Under the pieces are notes generated by a model, which saw only the letters and a program-made list of their open reading frames with translations, made no database searches and had not been told where the DNA came from. Position numbers and translations under genes: made by a program. Below are positions 33,639 to 46,500 of a DNA stretch of 64,000 nucleotides, in pieces. The stretch spans positions 12,462,001 to 12,526,000 of the forward strand of contig NC_003281.10 of assembly GCF_000002985.6 (NCBI RefSeq), given 5' to 3'. The DNA is from Caenorhabditis elegans (taxonomy: Eukaryota > Nematoda > Chromadorea > Rhabditida > Rhabditidae). Position 1 is the first letter of the stretch. Every line of letters starts with the position of its first letter.

Positions 33639-34087
33639 CTGAAATTTTAGGCCAAGTTAGGCAAAATTAGTAGTGAGTCGAATAGGAACAATAGAAATAA
33701 CAGGTCACATTTGCATTGAATTTGGAATATTTTTAGGTATTTTTTCTCGTAAAATGTAAGAAAATCAATTGAAAAACCAAAGAAAAAGGTTGAAATTTAA
33801 ATTTCTTATATTAAAAAAAAAAAAAAACTTTTAAGTGCCGGTTACGGTACGCAAGTCCGCAAACACGCTGCATACACTCCACAACTACCGTAGTCCACGG
33901 GCGGCCGCATTGCGCAATTGCGTGAATTCATAATCCTAAAAGTTTTTTTTTCATTTTTGTCCTATTTCCTTCAAAGTTTGTTCGTTTTCCATCGATTTTC
34001 ACCATTTTTTTTGCACGAAATATTTTAAATTATCAATATTCTTGATACAAAAACTTTATTTTTCCTAATAATTCCCGTTTTTCAGCC
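33639..34087. promoter_or_regulatory. Divergent promoter region between the kinase and the COX6C-like gene
   Basis: The 450 bases hold no exon. They contain a GC-richer patch at 33836-33935 with TGCGCAATTGCGTGAATTC at about 33914-33932, and a CGTTTTTCAG acceptor two bases before the ATG at 34088. The kinase ATG also follows an acceptor on the other strand at 33639-33646. Confidence 0.5.
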
Positions 34088-34393
34088 ATGGCTACCCGAA
34101 ACATGCTCCAATCATATGGAAAACGCGGAATTTACGTTTCACTGGCTGTCGCTGTCGTCTCGACTGCCGCCTTCAACGCATTTTACGTCTGGCCACGTCA
34201 CAACAAATATGAAGAATTTTTCGCGTCAGTCTGATCCTCGCACAAGTTTGTCTCAACGAAAACTTGCAGAAACTACGATCCGTACACTAGAATGAAGGAG
34301 ATTTGCGCTGCTAACAAGGGATACATGCATACTTGTCCGAAGGAATTGGCGAAATTGTACGAGGAGAAAGGAAAAGCTGTTGCCGAGCACTAA
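34088..34393 (+). CDS. Cytochrome c oxidase subunit VIc-like protein
   Basis: Two exons, 34088-34224 and 34270-34393, are separated by a 45-base intron and encode 86 residues. There is a short basic N-terminus, one membrane helix at about residues 14-34 (GIYVSLAVAVVSTAAFNAFY) and a charged matrix or intermembrane tail with KYEEFFANYDPY, which matches the COX6C pattern of a helix followed by an aromatic F..NYD stretch. COX6C is a small nuclear-encoded subunit of respiratory complex IV in the mitochondrial inner membrane. The C-terminal half carries two Cys and is longer than in mammals. The ATG lies two bases after a TTTTTCAG acceptor, consistent with SL1 addition. The next gene starts 150 bases downstream, so this is probably the first gene of an operon. 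The family call is good but rests on a short protein. Confidence 0.72.
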
Positions 34394-34543
34394 ATTTTCG
34401 ATGAATTGCTTATAACAAAGCACTATTATGTCTTGTTTTCTTTCATTCTTGATCAGTATTTACATTGTGTTTTATACCACATGCATATCTTCCTTTTTTT
34501 AAAACCATTTTGTAACAACGAAAACCTCCCTTTACAGATAATA
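34394..34543 (+). promoter_or_regulatory. Operon-type intergenic spacer with SL2-like acceptor
   Basis: The 150-base spacer is U-rich in the transcript and ends in CCTTTACAG six bases before the next ATG. Spacing of about 100 to 150 bases between a stop and a trans-splice acceptor is typical of C. elegans operons. Confidence 0.55.
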
Positions 34544-37022
34544 ATGGCTGAGAATAAGAGTTCGAGTGAACTGCCCGATAAGAAGACTCTTGATATGAAC
34601 AAGGAATGGGTGCAGGAGCTGGAGGCTGTGAGTTTCCAAGTGTTTAACTTATAAATATTTATTTTTTTCAGATTTTCTACAGCTACAGAAACTACGACGT
34701 GAGCAAGATCAGAGTTCAACAGTTTTTGGACAGATCATCCAACTTCCTCATCTACGATTTCTACACCTCCAACCTTTCTCTGGAGTATGTGAATAATGTC
34801 ACCTTCAGTACCCTCATTTATACAAATTTTCAGCGCGACGCAGTATTTCCAAGCAGGAATCACTCAAAAGGACGTCGGACTGAGCAAAGACTACATCCTC
34901 CTCATGCGGAAACTCTACAGTATGCTGACGGAGCCGAGCAAGCAGTTCTTCCAGGAGGAATTCGTGAAGGAATGGCAATTTCACGAAATTGATTATACGC
35001 CATACTTCGAAACGCTCGTACCCAGATTCAGGGAGAAAGTTGCGAGCCTATTGGATGAAATTTCCAAAAATCCAAAAGAAGTCGACGATGATTTTCAGGA
35101 AGAGGTAAAAATATAATTATTTTCGAATCACGGTTCATATCGATATTTCAGCTCCGCTGGCACCTGCTCTACTCACCAGCCACCACTCTTATGGAAATGT
35201 TCACTCAATGCCTCAAGAACTTCGACATCGCCGGAATTTGCATAGAAGTGTGCCAAAAAGTGCCACAATTGTTCTTCGATCGTCGGTTGAAAATGTATCA
35301 CACGGAATACGAAACCGATCGAGTTGAATCACTCATGGCTCTCGTTTTCCGCAGATTGATCCTCAATAAGCGTTGGGTGGATACTAGTAACGAAGAGTGG
35401 CGCAATTTGGAACAACTCGCAAGAGTCATATGCTCAGGAAAGGAACCCGCGTTGATGTCCGCATGGGCACTTCTGGATGTGGTGCTTTGCGAACTCTACA
35501 CAGAGAACAGAATTCCCATGATATCGGTGGAGGTTTTGAGCGAGATTGCTGCAAAAATTGTCGAAAACTTCGATAATTTGGAGTATGCCACGTCGGCGAG
35601 ATCTAAGCCAGCTGACAAAGTTCTCTTGACTCCCTCGATCATTTGTTTCTTGCTCAACACTATTGATGACGCGAACGTTTCGAATACAGTCATTGAAAAC
35701 TGTAAAATGATTCTCAAGGCGATTGGTCAATCCATGAAGCAGCCATTCGATGATGAAGCGAAGAGCTACTTGACTTCTGAGGTTTTGAGAAAATTCCCGT
35801 GGCCCGTAGAATTCGCATGTTCAACGTGGTTCAAGTCACTGGAAGTTGAGAAGCGACGCATTCCATCAGCGATCTACAAAGCAGTCAATGGAGCAATTGA
35901 GGAGACATTCGACGAAAGAAGCGGAATTTTTGGTCAATCGGACAATAAAGGAGACGCAGAACGATGCTCGTCTCCATCATCTCAATCTTCAGTGAAGACG
36001 GCGATATCGATTGGCGATAAATCAGGCACCGCTGTTGATAATTTGAAGATGAATGAGCTGAATCTGAGCCCAATGTCAGCAGAAACTGTAGAAGATGAGA
36101 AAAGCTGTAAATCCGCGTTGGTCGCAGAGATATTCGAGGAAATCCCACTGGAAACTGATCAAAACATCTCAGTTTTTGAAGATCCACTCGAAGTTCTCAC
36201 GGAATACCTCGATTATATCATCACGATGGGAGTGTTCGACGTCTCGTGCGCCAACGAGCTCATGTGTCACAGCTCAGTCACGTTTGAATCCACGGAACAG
36301 CTGGAGAAAGTTATGAAGAAGGCGTTTGAGGAGAACTTCGAGATCGCAAAAGCCGGCCCACAGCGTATCAGAGAGATTTGTGCGAAGATTTTGGAGGTAA
36401 TTTTTTTTTGATTTTTCAATAAAATTAATTTCTGAAAATCGGCCATTTCTGAATTTCTATATTTCCAGGTTTTCGCTCCAAGCTCGTCGGAATCGGACCA
36501 CGACCGTATCGCTTCTTCGCTCATTGAGGTCATTCCAACAGAAAAATATGAGGACACTGGACCAAGATGCACTCAGGATTTAAAGAAATCGGAAATCATT
36601 CAGCCTCTGGTCATCATTCCAGACAAAACATCTATGGAACGCTGGCCGCCAACTGGTAGGAAAATGATACTAAATTATCGATTATTTCGTAAATAATTCT
36701 GATTTCTTGCAGAATACCGTTATAAACCAAATGAAATCAATGGATCTCGTAACTCTGCACGACATGAACGTGAAGTTCGCAAGCAAGTTGCATTAACCAA
36801 ATCTTTGGAAATGGCTCAACTTCATCGCAATTTGTGGGCGGAAAGCGAGAGAAATATGGACCACTGGACCCGACCAGCGTCCCCAGGCAATCGTCCATTT
36901 TTTGGCGGATCTCGCATGAACTCGTCCACATCAAGTATGTTTTTAAAAGAAAGCCAATATGTTTTGTTTTAATTATAATTTTTGTAGGAGCGCATGGCAG
37001 CTCTACGAACGGGTTCCGTTAA
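34544..37022 (+). CDS. Uncharacterised helical protein, possibly MIF4G/PAIP1-like
   Basis: Seven exons in phase encode 718 residues: 34544-34627, 34672-34784, 34834-35104, 35152-36396, 36469-36655, 36713-36934 and 36988-37022. I do not recognise the protein with certainty. Residues of about 30-390 are regular amphipathic helices with conserved-looking Leu/Ile spacing. In that part, FLLNTIDDANVSNTVIENC followed by a KAIGQSM helix resembles the end of MIF4G domains such as that of PAIP1. The rest is acidic and Ser-rich, then becomes Arg-rich with the pattern ERWPPTEYRY and a Gly/Ser tail ending NGFR. There is no signal peptide or membrane segment, so it is probably cytosolic or nuclear. It follows the COX6C-like gene in a probable operon. 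The structure is solid; the function is a guess. Confidence 0.75.
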
Positions 37023-37562
37023 GCCGACTGATCGCCCCTGGAATGTTTAAAACGTTCATTTTATTTTTGTTCTTTTGTTTTCAATTTTTCGTTCCTGATT
37101 TTTGTTGTAAAATGTATTTCGCATGGTTTTACCCCTTTTTCACTGAGTTGTGGCCCTAAGTCACCGTATTCTTTTTGTTGTTACCCTCGGAATTTTTTAA
37201 ATAATTACCCTCGGAATTTTTTAAATAATTTTTCCCGATTTTTTCCTAGGAATATGTTAACGTTGAGGTTTCTTCCTCAACGTGAACATTTTAACTCAAT
37301 GGTGCTCCATGAGGCCATTTCCTTTTCAATGAATTTTTTAAATTAAAAAAAAACGACAAGATTTGGCCTCTGGTATTTATTTAGAAATATGTTCTGAAAC
37401 TTTTGTGAATATTGTTAGAGTGTGCAATTGCGCGTCAATTCACGTGTTTTCACACACGACACGCGATAGGAGAGAAACCTGAAGAAAAGATCCACTTTTA
37501 ATGCGATATTTATCCCTTGATTTTATTGATTTTTGAGAAAAAAACGTTGCTTTTTTCCAGTA
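37023..37562 (+). promoter_or_regulatory. Upstream region of the GMAP-210-like golgin, with a probable trans-splice site
   Basis: The 540 bases contain the tail of the previous gene, a direct duplication of TTACCCTCGGAATTTTTTAA at 37182-37228, the inverted pair AACGTTGAGG/CCTCAACGTG around 37260-37285, and TGCAATTGCGCGTCAATTCA at 37428-37447. GCTTTTTTCCAG ends two bases before the ATG and is a strong spliced-leader acceptor. Confidence 0.5.
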
Positions 37563-40500
37563 ATGAGCGGATGGTTACGAAATATTCAAGGACAATTAAC
37601 AGATTTGGCAAATGAAGTGCTAAATGAGGCGAATGATGTGTTGGCAGAGGCCACAGAAGAAGTTCAAGATCCTGATGGAGAGATTATTGTGAGAATTATT
37701 AATTTTAAGTTAAAATTGTTAAAAATTGGAAAAATTCAGTTAAAAAACTCGAATTTTAAATAAAAAATCAATTTTTTAAACCAAAAAAAACTTCCAGGTA
37801 GCTAAAAAAAAGGCAGCTGAAGCCGAAAAGCAACTTGCAATCGAAACTTCGCGTGTCGAACTTCTTGGAAACGAAAAGAGCCATTTGGAGCAGCAGCTGT
37901 ATGATGCTCATGTCGAAATGGACGCGATTGGGGCGAAATTCAACGGAATGGTTAAGCAGAGAGATGATGAGATTAAAAAGTTGAAGGTGCACCTGAAAAA
38001 ATGGAAAATTTCGCGTTTTTTTGCACAAAATTACCCAAAAAATAGCTAAAATTGGAAACAAATTACCCGAAAAAATCGAATATTGAAGAAAAATAGTTAA
38101 AATTGAAAAATTTTGGAGAAAAAAGTATTTTTTTTAGCTCCAAATTGCCCAAAAAATAGCGAAAATTGATAAATTTTGGCGCAAAAAATCGAAAAAGAAG
38201 CTCTTTTTTTCTTATATTTAAAAATTTTGGCCAATAAAACTTATTTTTCCGTCTTGCAGCCAGCTTTTAGAGTTGAAAATTAATGAAAAATTCGAGAATT
38301 CCCTTAAAAAGTGACTAAAAGTACTTTTATTCTGCAAACGGCATCGTTCAGGCCACTTTTTGAGGTAATTTTCGAAATTTTTCAACGAAAATACATATTT
38401 TCCATGTTTCTACATTAATTTTTGATTCAAAATTGCTGTTTTTAATTTTTAAAATCATTTTTTTCTCATTTTTTTCCGTTAATTTTGCAAATAAAAGCGG
38501 CGCCGCACAGAAAAAAGGTGGAGCCTAATTTTGCAATTCTGCGGCACGGGCTTTCCACTGATTTTTAAACATTTTTTTAAACATTTATATTTTTTCTAGC
38601 AATAAAAACGAAGTTCGAAAAAAATCAATAAAAATGAGGAAAAACCGCGCCGCAAGCTTGCAAAATTAAGCTCCGCCTATTTTTCTGTGCGGCGACGCTG
38701 CTTTTTCGTTAAAAAATTCCGAAAAATTCATTTTCTAAGCTTAAAAAGTGCCTATCGATTCAAAATGTAGTTTTCAATTTTTAAAATAATTTTCTCATAT
38801 TTTCCCGTTAATTTTGCAAAAAAAAGCGGCGCCGCACAGAAAAAAGGCGGAGCCTAATTTCGCAACTCTGCGGCACGGGTTTTTCACTGATTTTTGAAAA
38901 TTGATTCTTTTTCTAACAATAAAACCGTAATTTGAAAAAAAAATCGTGCCGCAGGCTTGCGAATTAGGCTCCGCCTATTTTTCTGTGCGGCGACGCTGCT
39001 TTTTTGTTAAAAAATCCCCAACAATTTTTGCAGACCCAAATGGAGCAACTCCAAGAATCCGGCTGGAATGAGTCTACATCAGATATTGATCAGATTTGTG
39101 AGCTCAAAAAGCAAGTTTCACACTGGAAATCACTTGCTGAAGAGAAATCTGGAGACGGCGGCGGCGGCGGTGAAAAAGAAGAAGAAGAAATGATCAAATT
39201 ATCAGAGTTAGAAAAACGAATCGAAGCTCTCCGGCAACAGAAAGAGCACGAAATTCAGTCACTTGTCGAGTCACACGCTGAAAATGTACTTGAAATGAGA
39301 GAAATGTATGAGGAAAAGATTGCCGCAATGCAGGTGAGGATGGAATTTTGGCGGCGGAAAAAGAGAGAAAAATCATCGAGAAGAAATTGTGAATTTGGCT
39401 GAAAAATGCTCTTTTTTAAATTAAAAAATTGTTTTTTTTTTGTGATTTTGTGATTTTTAGGCCAAAAAAAAAACAAAAAACAAATTATTTTCGCTTTTCG
39501 GTTGAAAAAAAAAATTTTAAAAAAAATTGTCAAAATTAACGGAATTTTTCTATATTTATACCCTAATTATTCTCCGGATTCTGAATATCGATGTGAAAAA
39601 ATTAAAAAAAAAAAATTGTCAAAATTAACGGAATTTTTCTATATTTATACCCTAATTATTCTCCGGATTCTGAATATCGATGTGAAAAAATTCAAAAAAA
39701 AAAATTCCCTGATTTTATATTAATTTTTTTTAATCCGAAAGTTTATTGGCTACCTAGTGTAAAAAATTCAAAATTTAGGCGATAAATTTTGCTAATGAAA
39801 AGAAAAAAAATTTATTTTTTTAGAAAAGTCACAAGAATTTCAAATTTCAATGTAAAATAAATATTTAAAAATCCGGAAAATCATTGTGAAAATTTGATTT
39901 AAAAAAATAGATTTTAAAAATATTCATCCCATACACACGGTTATCACAAGCGTGGCGTCTCTGGTGGCAAAATTGGTCGTTTGTATTTTTTTTATTAGGT
40001 CTCCAAATAAGTTCCGGGTCAAAAATCATAACTTTGTTCGCTGTGTATCGATTTTTATGAAACTGTGGGAATTTATGTTATCAACCATGATCTTTCATTT
40101 GACAATAGTCACAAAAGTTTTTGACCACCCCAAGTGCCCTAACTCGGAGCCAATTTTTTCAGGCATTTTTCTGATCTCGGTTCTTTTCAGGTTTCAATTG
40201 AGGTTTGTGTGCGGATTTTGCTTTGTTTAAAACACAATGTAAGAAAACAAAAAAAAAGTTTGGAAAAAAATCCGTCCAAAAAAATTTTTTTTGTCGGTCG
40301 TCAAGAAATCTTCAAAAAATTTTTTTTCGAAAATTCTCGATTTTTTATACAAAAATGATGTAACCATGTGCAAACTATTTTTACACATACAAAACATTTC
40401 AATTTATTGCGTCACACTAAACCAATAACAGAAAACACAGCTTTTTCGAAAAATTTTCGAGTTTTTGGAGTATTTCTCGAGATCCAAATTTCATACTCAA

Positions 40501-43500
40501 ATGTTTTGTATGTGTAAAAATAGTTTGCACATGGTTACATCATTTTTGTATAAAAAATCGAGAATTTTCGAAAAAAAATGTTTTGAAGATTTCTTGACGA
40601 CCGACAAAAAAAAATTTTTTTGGACGGATTTTTTTCCAAACTTTTTTTTGTTTTCTTACATTGTGTACTAAACTAAGCAAAATCCGCACACAAACCTCAA
40701 TTGAAACCTGAAAAGAACCGAGATCTGAAAAATGCCTGAAAAAATTGGCTCCGAGTTAGGGCACTTCGGACGGCCAAAAAATTTTGTGACTATTGTCAAA
40801 TGAAAGATCATCGTTGATAACATAAATTCCCAAAGTTTCATAAAAATCGATACACAGCGAACAAAGTTATGATTTTTGACCCGGAACTTATTTGGAGACC
40901 TAATATTTAAAGGTGGACTACGCTCAGCGGGGAAATTGCTTTAAAACACGCCTATGGGCCCACAATGACCGAATATCATGATTAAAAAATTTTTTTTTAA
41001 AGTCTAGATTTTAATTTTTTGAAAATTGAAAAAATCTCAGTTTTCCCCTAATTCCTATTTGAATTTCCGCCAATTGAACTCGTTCGTTGGAGCGCGCTTA
41101 CATTATTTTTATTTATTTATTTTATTTATTCTCATTATTCCACTGATTTTCTACATTTTTTGGAGATTTTAATCGGAAAATGAAAGAATGAAAAATCACT
41201 GAAAATGTCTAAAACTCTGAAACTATGCGATCCGGCGACGACGAGCCTGAAATTAGTATTTTTCGGATTTTTAATCATTTTCAGTGGTTTTTTCATGAAT
41301 TACTTGAACTTTTCTTTCAATTTCCGATTAAAACCTCCAAAAAATAAAGAAAATCAGTTGAATAATAAGAATAAATTAAAAAAAAAGAATGAAAATAATG
41401 CAAGCGCGCTTTACCAAACGAATCAATTGGCGGAAATTCCAATAGGAATTAGGGGAAGGGAAAACTGTTATTTTTTCCAATTTTCAAAAAATCATATAAA
41501 ATCAGTGAAATTTTTTTGAATTTTTTAAATCATGATATTCGGTCATTGTGACCCCAAAGGCATGTTTTAAAGCAATTTCCCCACAGAGTCTAGCCCACCT
41601 TTAAATAAAAAAAAATACAAACGACAAATTTTGCCACCAGAGACGCCACGCTTGTGATAACCGTGCCGCAGGTGCGGATGTATGGGATGAATATTTTTAA
41701 AATCTATTTTTTAAAATCAAATTTTCACAATGATTTTCCGGATTTTTAAATATTTATTTTACATTGAAATTTGAAATTCTTGTGACTTTTCTATAAAATA
41801 GATTTTTTTTGTTTTCATTAGCAAAATTTATCGTTTAAATTTTGAATTTTTTACACTAGGCAGCCAATGGATTTTCGGATTAAAAAAAAATTAATATAAA
41901 ATCAGGGATTTTTTTTTGAATGTTTTACACATAGATATTAGAAATCAGGAGAAAATTTGAAGTCGTTCAAAAATATTTCCCAGATTTTCGGTACTATTTC
42001 AAATTCAACACTGCAACTTTTTCCTCACGAGGGACGAGGAAAAGTGGTTTCTAGGCCATGGCCGAGGGGCCGACAAGTTTCAGCGGCCATTTATCTTGCT
42101 TTGTTTTCCGCCTGTTTTCTTTTGTTTTTCACAGCTTTTTCCCGTTTTTTCTTAATAAAACTGATAAATAAATATTTTTTGCAGATGCTAAAACAATTTC
42201 CAAGTAAAAAAATCATGTATTCAGTGGGCAAGCAGCGGTGAAAGTGGTCAATGCAATATGATGGATTACGGGAATACAAAACCTATACTTTTTCTGAAAC
42301 ATGATACATATGATGCTTAGATGCTGAAATTACCTGATTTTCATAACGAGACCGCTGAAAAAGTTTTGAGGTTTTCAAAATTCAACTTTTTGTGCGAAAA
42401 TCTCGACTTTTTCACCAAAAAAGTTGAATTTTGGAAACCTCAAAACTTTTTCAGCGGTCTCGTTATGAAAATCAAGTAGTCTCAGCATTTAAGCAGCATA
42501 TGTATCATGTTTCAGAAAAAGTTTAGGTTTTGTATTCCCGTAATCCATCATATTGCATTGACCACTTTCACCGCTGCTTGCTCACTGAATACATAATTTT
42601 TTTACTTAGAAATTGTTTTAGCATCTGCAAAAAGTATTTATTTATCAGTTTTAATAAGAAAAAACGGGAAAAAGCCGTGAAAAACAAAAGAAAACAGGCG
42701 GAAAACAAAGCAAGATAAATGGCCGCTGAAACTTGTCGGCCCCTCGGCCATGGCCTAGAAACCACTTTTCCTCGTCCCTCGTGAGGAAAAAGTTGCAGTG
42801 TTCAAAAATCCCCCCCCCCCCCCCCATTTTCCAGGTACTTCCCTACAATGCATCATCATCAACATCAAATGCAGATGCCCTTGACGCTGTTATGCTCGAA
42901 CGAGAAGATCTGCTCCTCCTGCAACATCAAAAATCTACGAATGGAAGTGACGGCGGAGATGGTGAACGGCCTGTCGTTGTAGATTTGGGAAGTCACGATG
43001 AACTTGTTGATGAACGAATTCGACAAATGGAGGTGGAACTGCAACGGTGTAGAGATGAGAAAATGGAATGCCAACACAATTCGGATGCACAAATTGAGGA
43101 TTTGAAGACGCAGAATAAGGAGCTGGCGAATGCTTATACGGAGTTGAATGAGGAATTTGAAGGGTTCAAGGAGGTAGAGCAATCCAAAATTGTCACTGAA
43201 ATTCAGGAAAATATCATAAGACAAAAAAAAAAGAGCATCTTTTATTCGGAAATTTATGAATTTTCTAGCAAAAATCCATGCTTTTTTCGATAAAAACTAG
43301 TGTCAAAATGTAGAAAATCACTTGATTTATCTGAAAATACAATTTATTTCGGTTAAAACAGTTATCAAAAAAAAATTCGACCAAAAAACCAAAAAAGTTT
43401 TGAAAAAAAATGTTTTTTGGTTCGAAAAAAAAGGAAAAGAAAGCCCTGGTACCCTGTAAGAACCCTGTAAAAAAAACCTTCAAAAAATCGAGAAACTATG

Positions 43501-46500
43501 AAAAATCCAACGTTTTTTTCTTAATTTTGAGAAATCTATCCCGAAATTTCACGATTTGTGCGCTAACCAGTGCTAAATCCGGAGAAAAACGATTTTCTCA
43601 AAGGTTTTTCCGCTAAAAACACACGACGAATGCCAAAAAAAAAGAAAAGAAAATAATGTTTTTTTTTGAAAAATTAAGAGAATTTGAGCTTTTTCTAGCA
43701 AAAAAAAATGCATTTTCGAAGAAAAAAACGCGATAAAATATATTTTTCCATTAAAAACTAGTGTCAAAATATAGAAAATCACCTTGTTTATCTGAAAATA
43801 TCACTTATTTCGGTTGAAACATCTGAGAAGTTGCACAAAAGGTCGTTTTTGCGCATTTTATTTGATGTTTCAACTGAAATAAACGTTATTTTCCATATTT
43901 TGACACTAATTTGCAATGAAAAATCTAAATTATTATATTTTTTTCTCATAAACATGAGCAAAATTTGAAAAAAACTCTATATTTTTGTTTAAAAAATTTT
44001 TATTCATTTTTTTAAATTCATTTTATTTTTTAAATCGTTTTTTTGCTGAAAATTTCATACTTTTTTTGTGTATTTTTCACTGGGAATTCCATGCTTAATT
44101 CCTAAAAATTGAAAAAAAAAATTAATTTTCAGCAACACACAGCCACTCAAAATGCGAACAACGATCTGAACCGACGCATCGACAGTTTGAAGGCGAATCT
44201 AATTGAATATGAGGAGAGATACGAGATTTGTAAAAAAGAATCGGCGGAAACAGCTTCACAACTCATCAAATTAACCAATGACTTTGCACGTCTTAAAACC
44301 GGAGTTGATAGTGTCAGTCAACGGAGAGAAGACTGTGATACAATGGTTAATGAGGAAGTTGATAAGTTACGAGCATCACTTGAAGAGACACGTCAAGATA
44401 GGGAACATCTTCGATCCGATGTACAGAAGTTCCAGGTTGCTGTTGGAGAAATTGATGTGGAGCTGGATAAGCTGCGAGAGGCTAATCGGCTGTTGTTGGG
44501 GGAGAATGTCGCGTTGCAGGAGAACTTGGCAAAGTATACTTTATTTTGTAGGCCTTAAGGCGAAAAAAATTTTTATAGGAAATTTTAATTTCCAGATGGA
44601 AAATAAGAAAAAAAAACTTTGAACTTGAACAAAAACAAGCTTTTTTTTGAAAATATATACATTTCTTTTTCAGAAATTATGAAAAATCGGTGAAAAATAA
44701 GAGGAAAATTTAAATTTGAAAGAAAAAAAATGCAAATACGCTCCATTGGACAAATAATTTTGGAGGGTGATTCTTATTTTGAAAGAAATTTGAAAATCAG
44801 TCAAAATTGAAAAAATCTCGATTTTGAAATTGGTTTTTAATTTTTATCGGATTTTTCTTTATATTTTCATCATAATTTTAAATTTTAAGTGTTTTCACAG
44901 TTTCTTTGCCAATTTTCGCGATTTATTGGTTCTTCTGAATCTGCGACGTTTTCCAAGAAAATGCTCATCAAGTTCTCCTCCACCTTTAAAGGTGGTGTAG
45001 TCGAATTTTTTTAATTGCTTAATTAGACTCAAAATTGTCTGAAAACACCGAATTTCATAATGAAACTTCTTGAAAACTTCACCGAAAAAAAAGTTATGAC
45101 GGCTCAAAAAATGGTCTAAAATTAGTTAAAATTTGAAATTTGACCGACTTGTCAAGCGGCTGGAAACTAACTTTTTTGAAATCACCGTCAAATTTTAAGT
45201 ATAAAATTTAATTATCTTGCCTTTTCAACTCGATTTTTGGTATTTTAAAGTCGATGGACGGCGAGAGTTGGTAACAAACAATTTAAAAGTCTCGCCGCCG
45301 TTCATCAACTTTAAAATACCTAAATGAAGTTGAAAACGCAGGATAATTACATTGTATACTCAAAATTTGACGGTGATTTCAAAAAAGTTAGTTTCCAGCC
45401 CGCTTCTTGACAAGTCGGTCAAATTTCAAATTTTAACTAATTTTAGACCATTTTTTGAGCCGTCATAACTTTTTTTTTGGTGAAGTTTTCAAGAAGTTTC
45501 ATTATGAAATTCGGTGTTTTCAGACAATTTTAAGTCTGAAAAAAAATTTAAAAAATTCGACTACACCACCTTTAAAGGTGGAGGAGAACTTGATGAGCCT
45601 TTTCTTGGAAAACGTCGCAGATTCAGAAGAACCAATAAATCGCGAAAATTGGCAAAGAAACTGTGAAAACACTTAAAATTCAAAATTATTATGAAAATAT
45701 AAAGAAAAATCCGATAAAAATTAAAAACCAACTTCAAAATCGAGATTTTTTCATCTTTGACTGATTTTCAAATTTCTTTCAAAATAAGAATCACCCTCCA
45801 AAATTATTTGTTCAATGGAGCGTATTTGCATTTTTTTTTCAAATTTAAATTTCCCTCTTATTTTTCACCGATTTTTCATAATTTCTGAAAAAGAAATGTA
45901 TATATTTTCAAAAAAAAAACTTGTTTTTGTTCAAATTCAAAGTTTTTTTCTTATTTTCCATCTGGAAATTAAAATTTCCTATAAAAATTGATATTTATCT
46001 CGAATTATTCTTCTAATTTCCAGTAAAAATACACTGGAAACTCCTAGATATTCGTAAATTATAAAAAAACCACAGAAAAATGAAAAAAAAAAAGTTTTAG
46101 CTTGAAAAAATGAAATTCAAGAAAAAAATTCGATTTTCCCTGAAAAATAGAAAAATCTAAAAATATTTGACCTCTTTTGCCTCTTTTTCCTTCAAAAAAT
46201 TCGAGATTTTTTCAATCTTGACTGTTTTTTTTTCAAATTCCCTCCAAAACGCCCACTTCCATCTGATTGGTTGATTGGTGCTCGATTTCGAAGTTTTTCC
46301 TTATATTTTCTTTAATTTCAAGTGTTTTCACAGTTGTTTCTTTGCCAATTTTTTAAAAATTTCTTTTTCTGAATTTATGACTAATTTAAATTTTTTTTAA
46401 AGCAAAATCACCACTATTTATTCTCCTGAAAGTCGAATATCGATGTGAAAAAAATTCAAAAAAAAAATTCCCTGGTTATAAAATACAAATATTAATTTTT

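Larger units (their letters stand above)
39685..41925. repeat. Large outer foldback H containing foldbacks G and F
   Basis: The outer arms (about 39685-39993 and 41606-41925) mirror each other, with landmarks CACAAGCGTGGCGTCTCTGG and its complement near 41638. Between the arms lie a complete family G foldback and then a family F foldback. The whole is in golgin intron 3. Confidence 0.8.

Noticed and set aside
41957..42765. Mirror-image open frames of 62 to 94 residues
   Set aside because: They are the two arms of the inverted repeat and have no splice context or known similarity.
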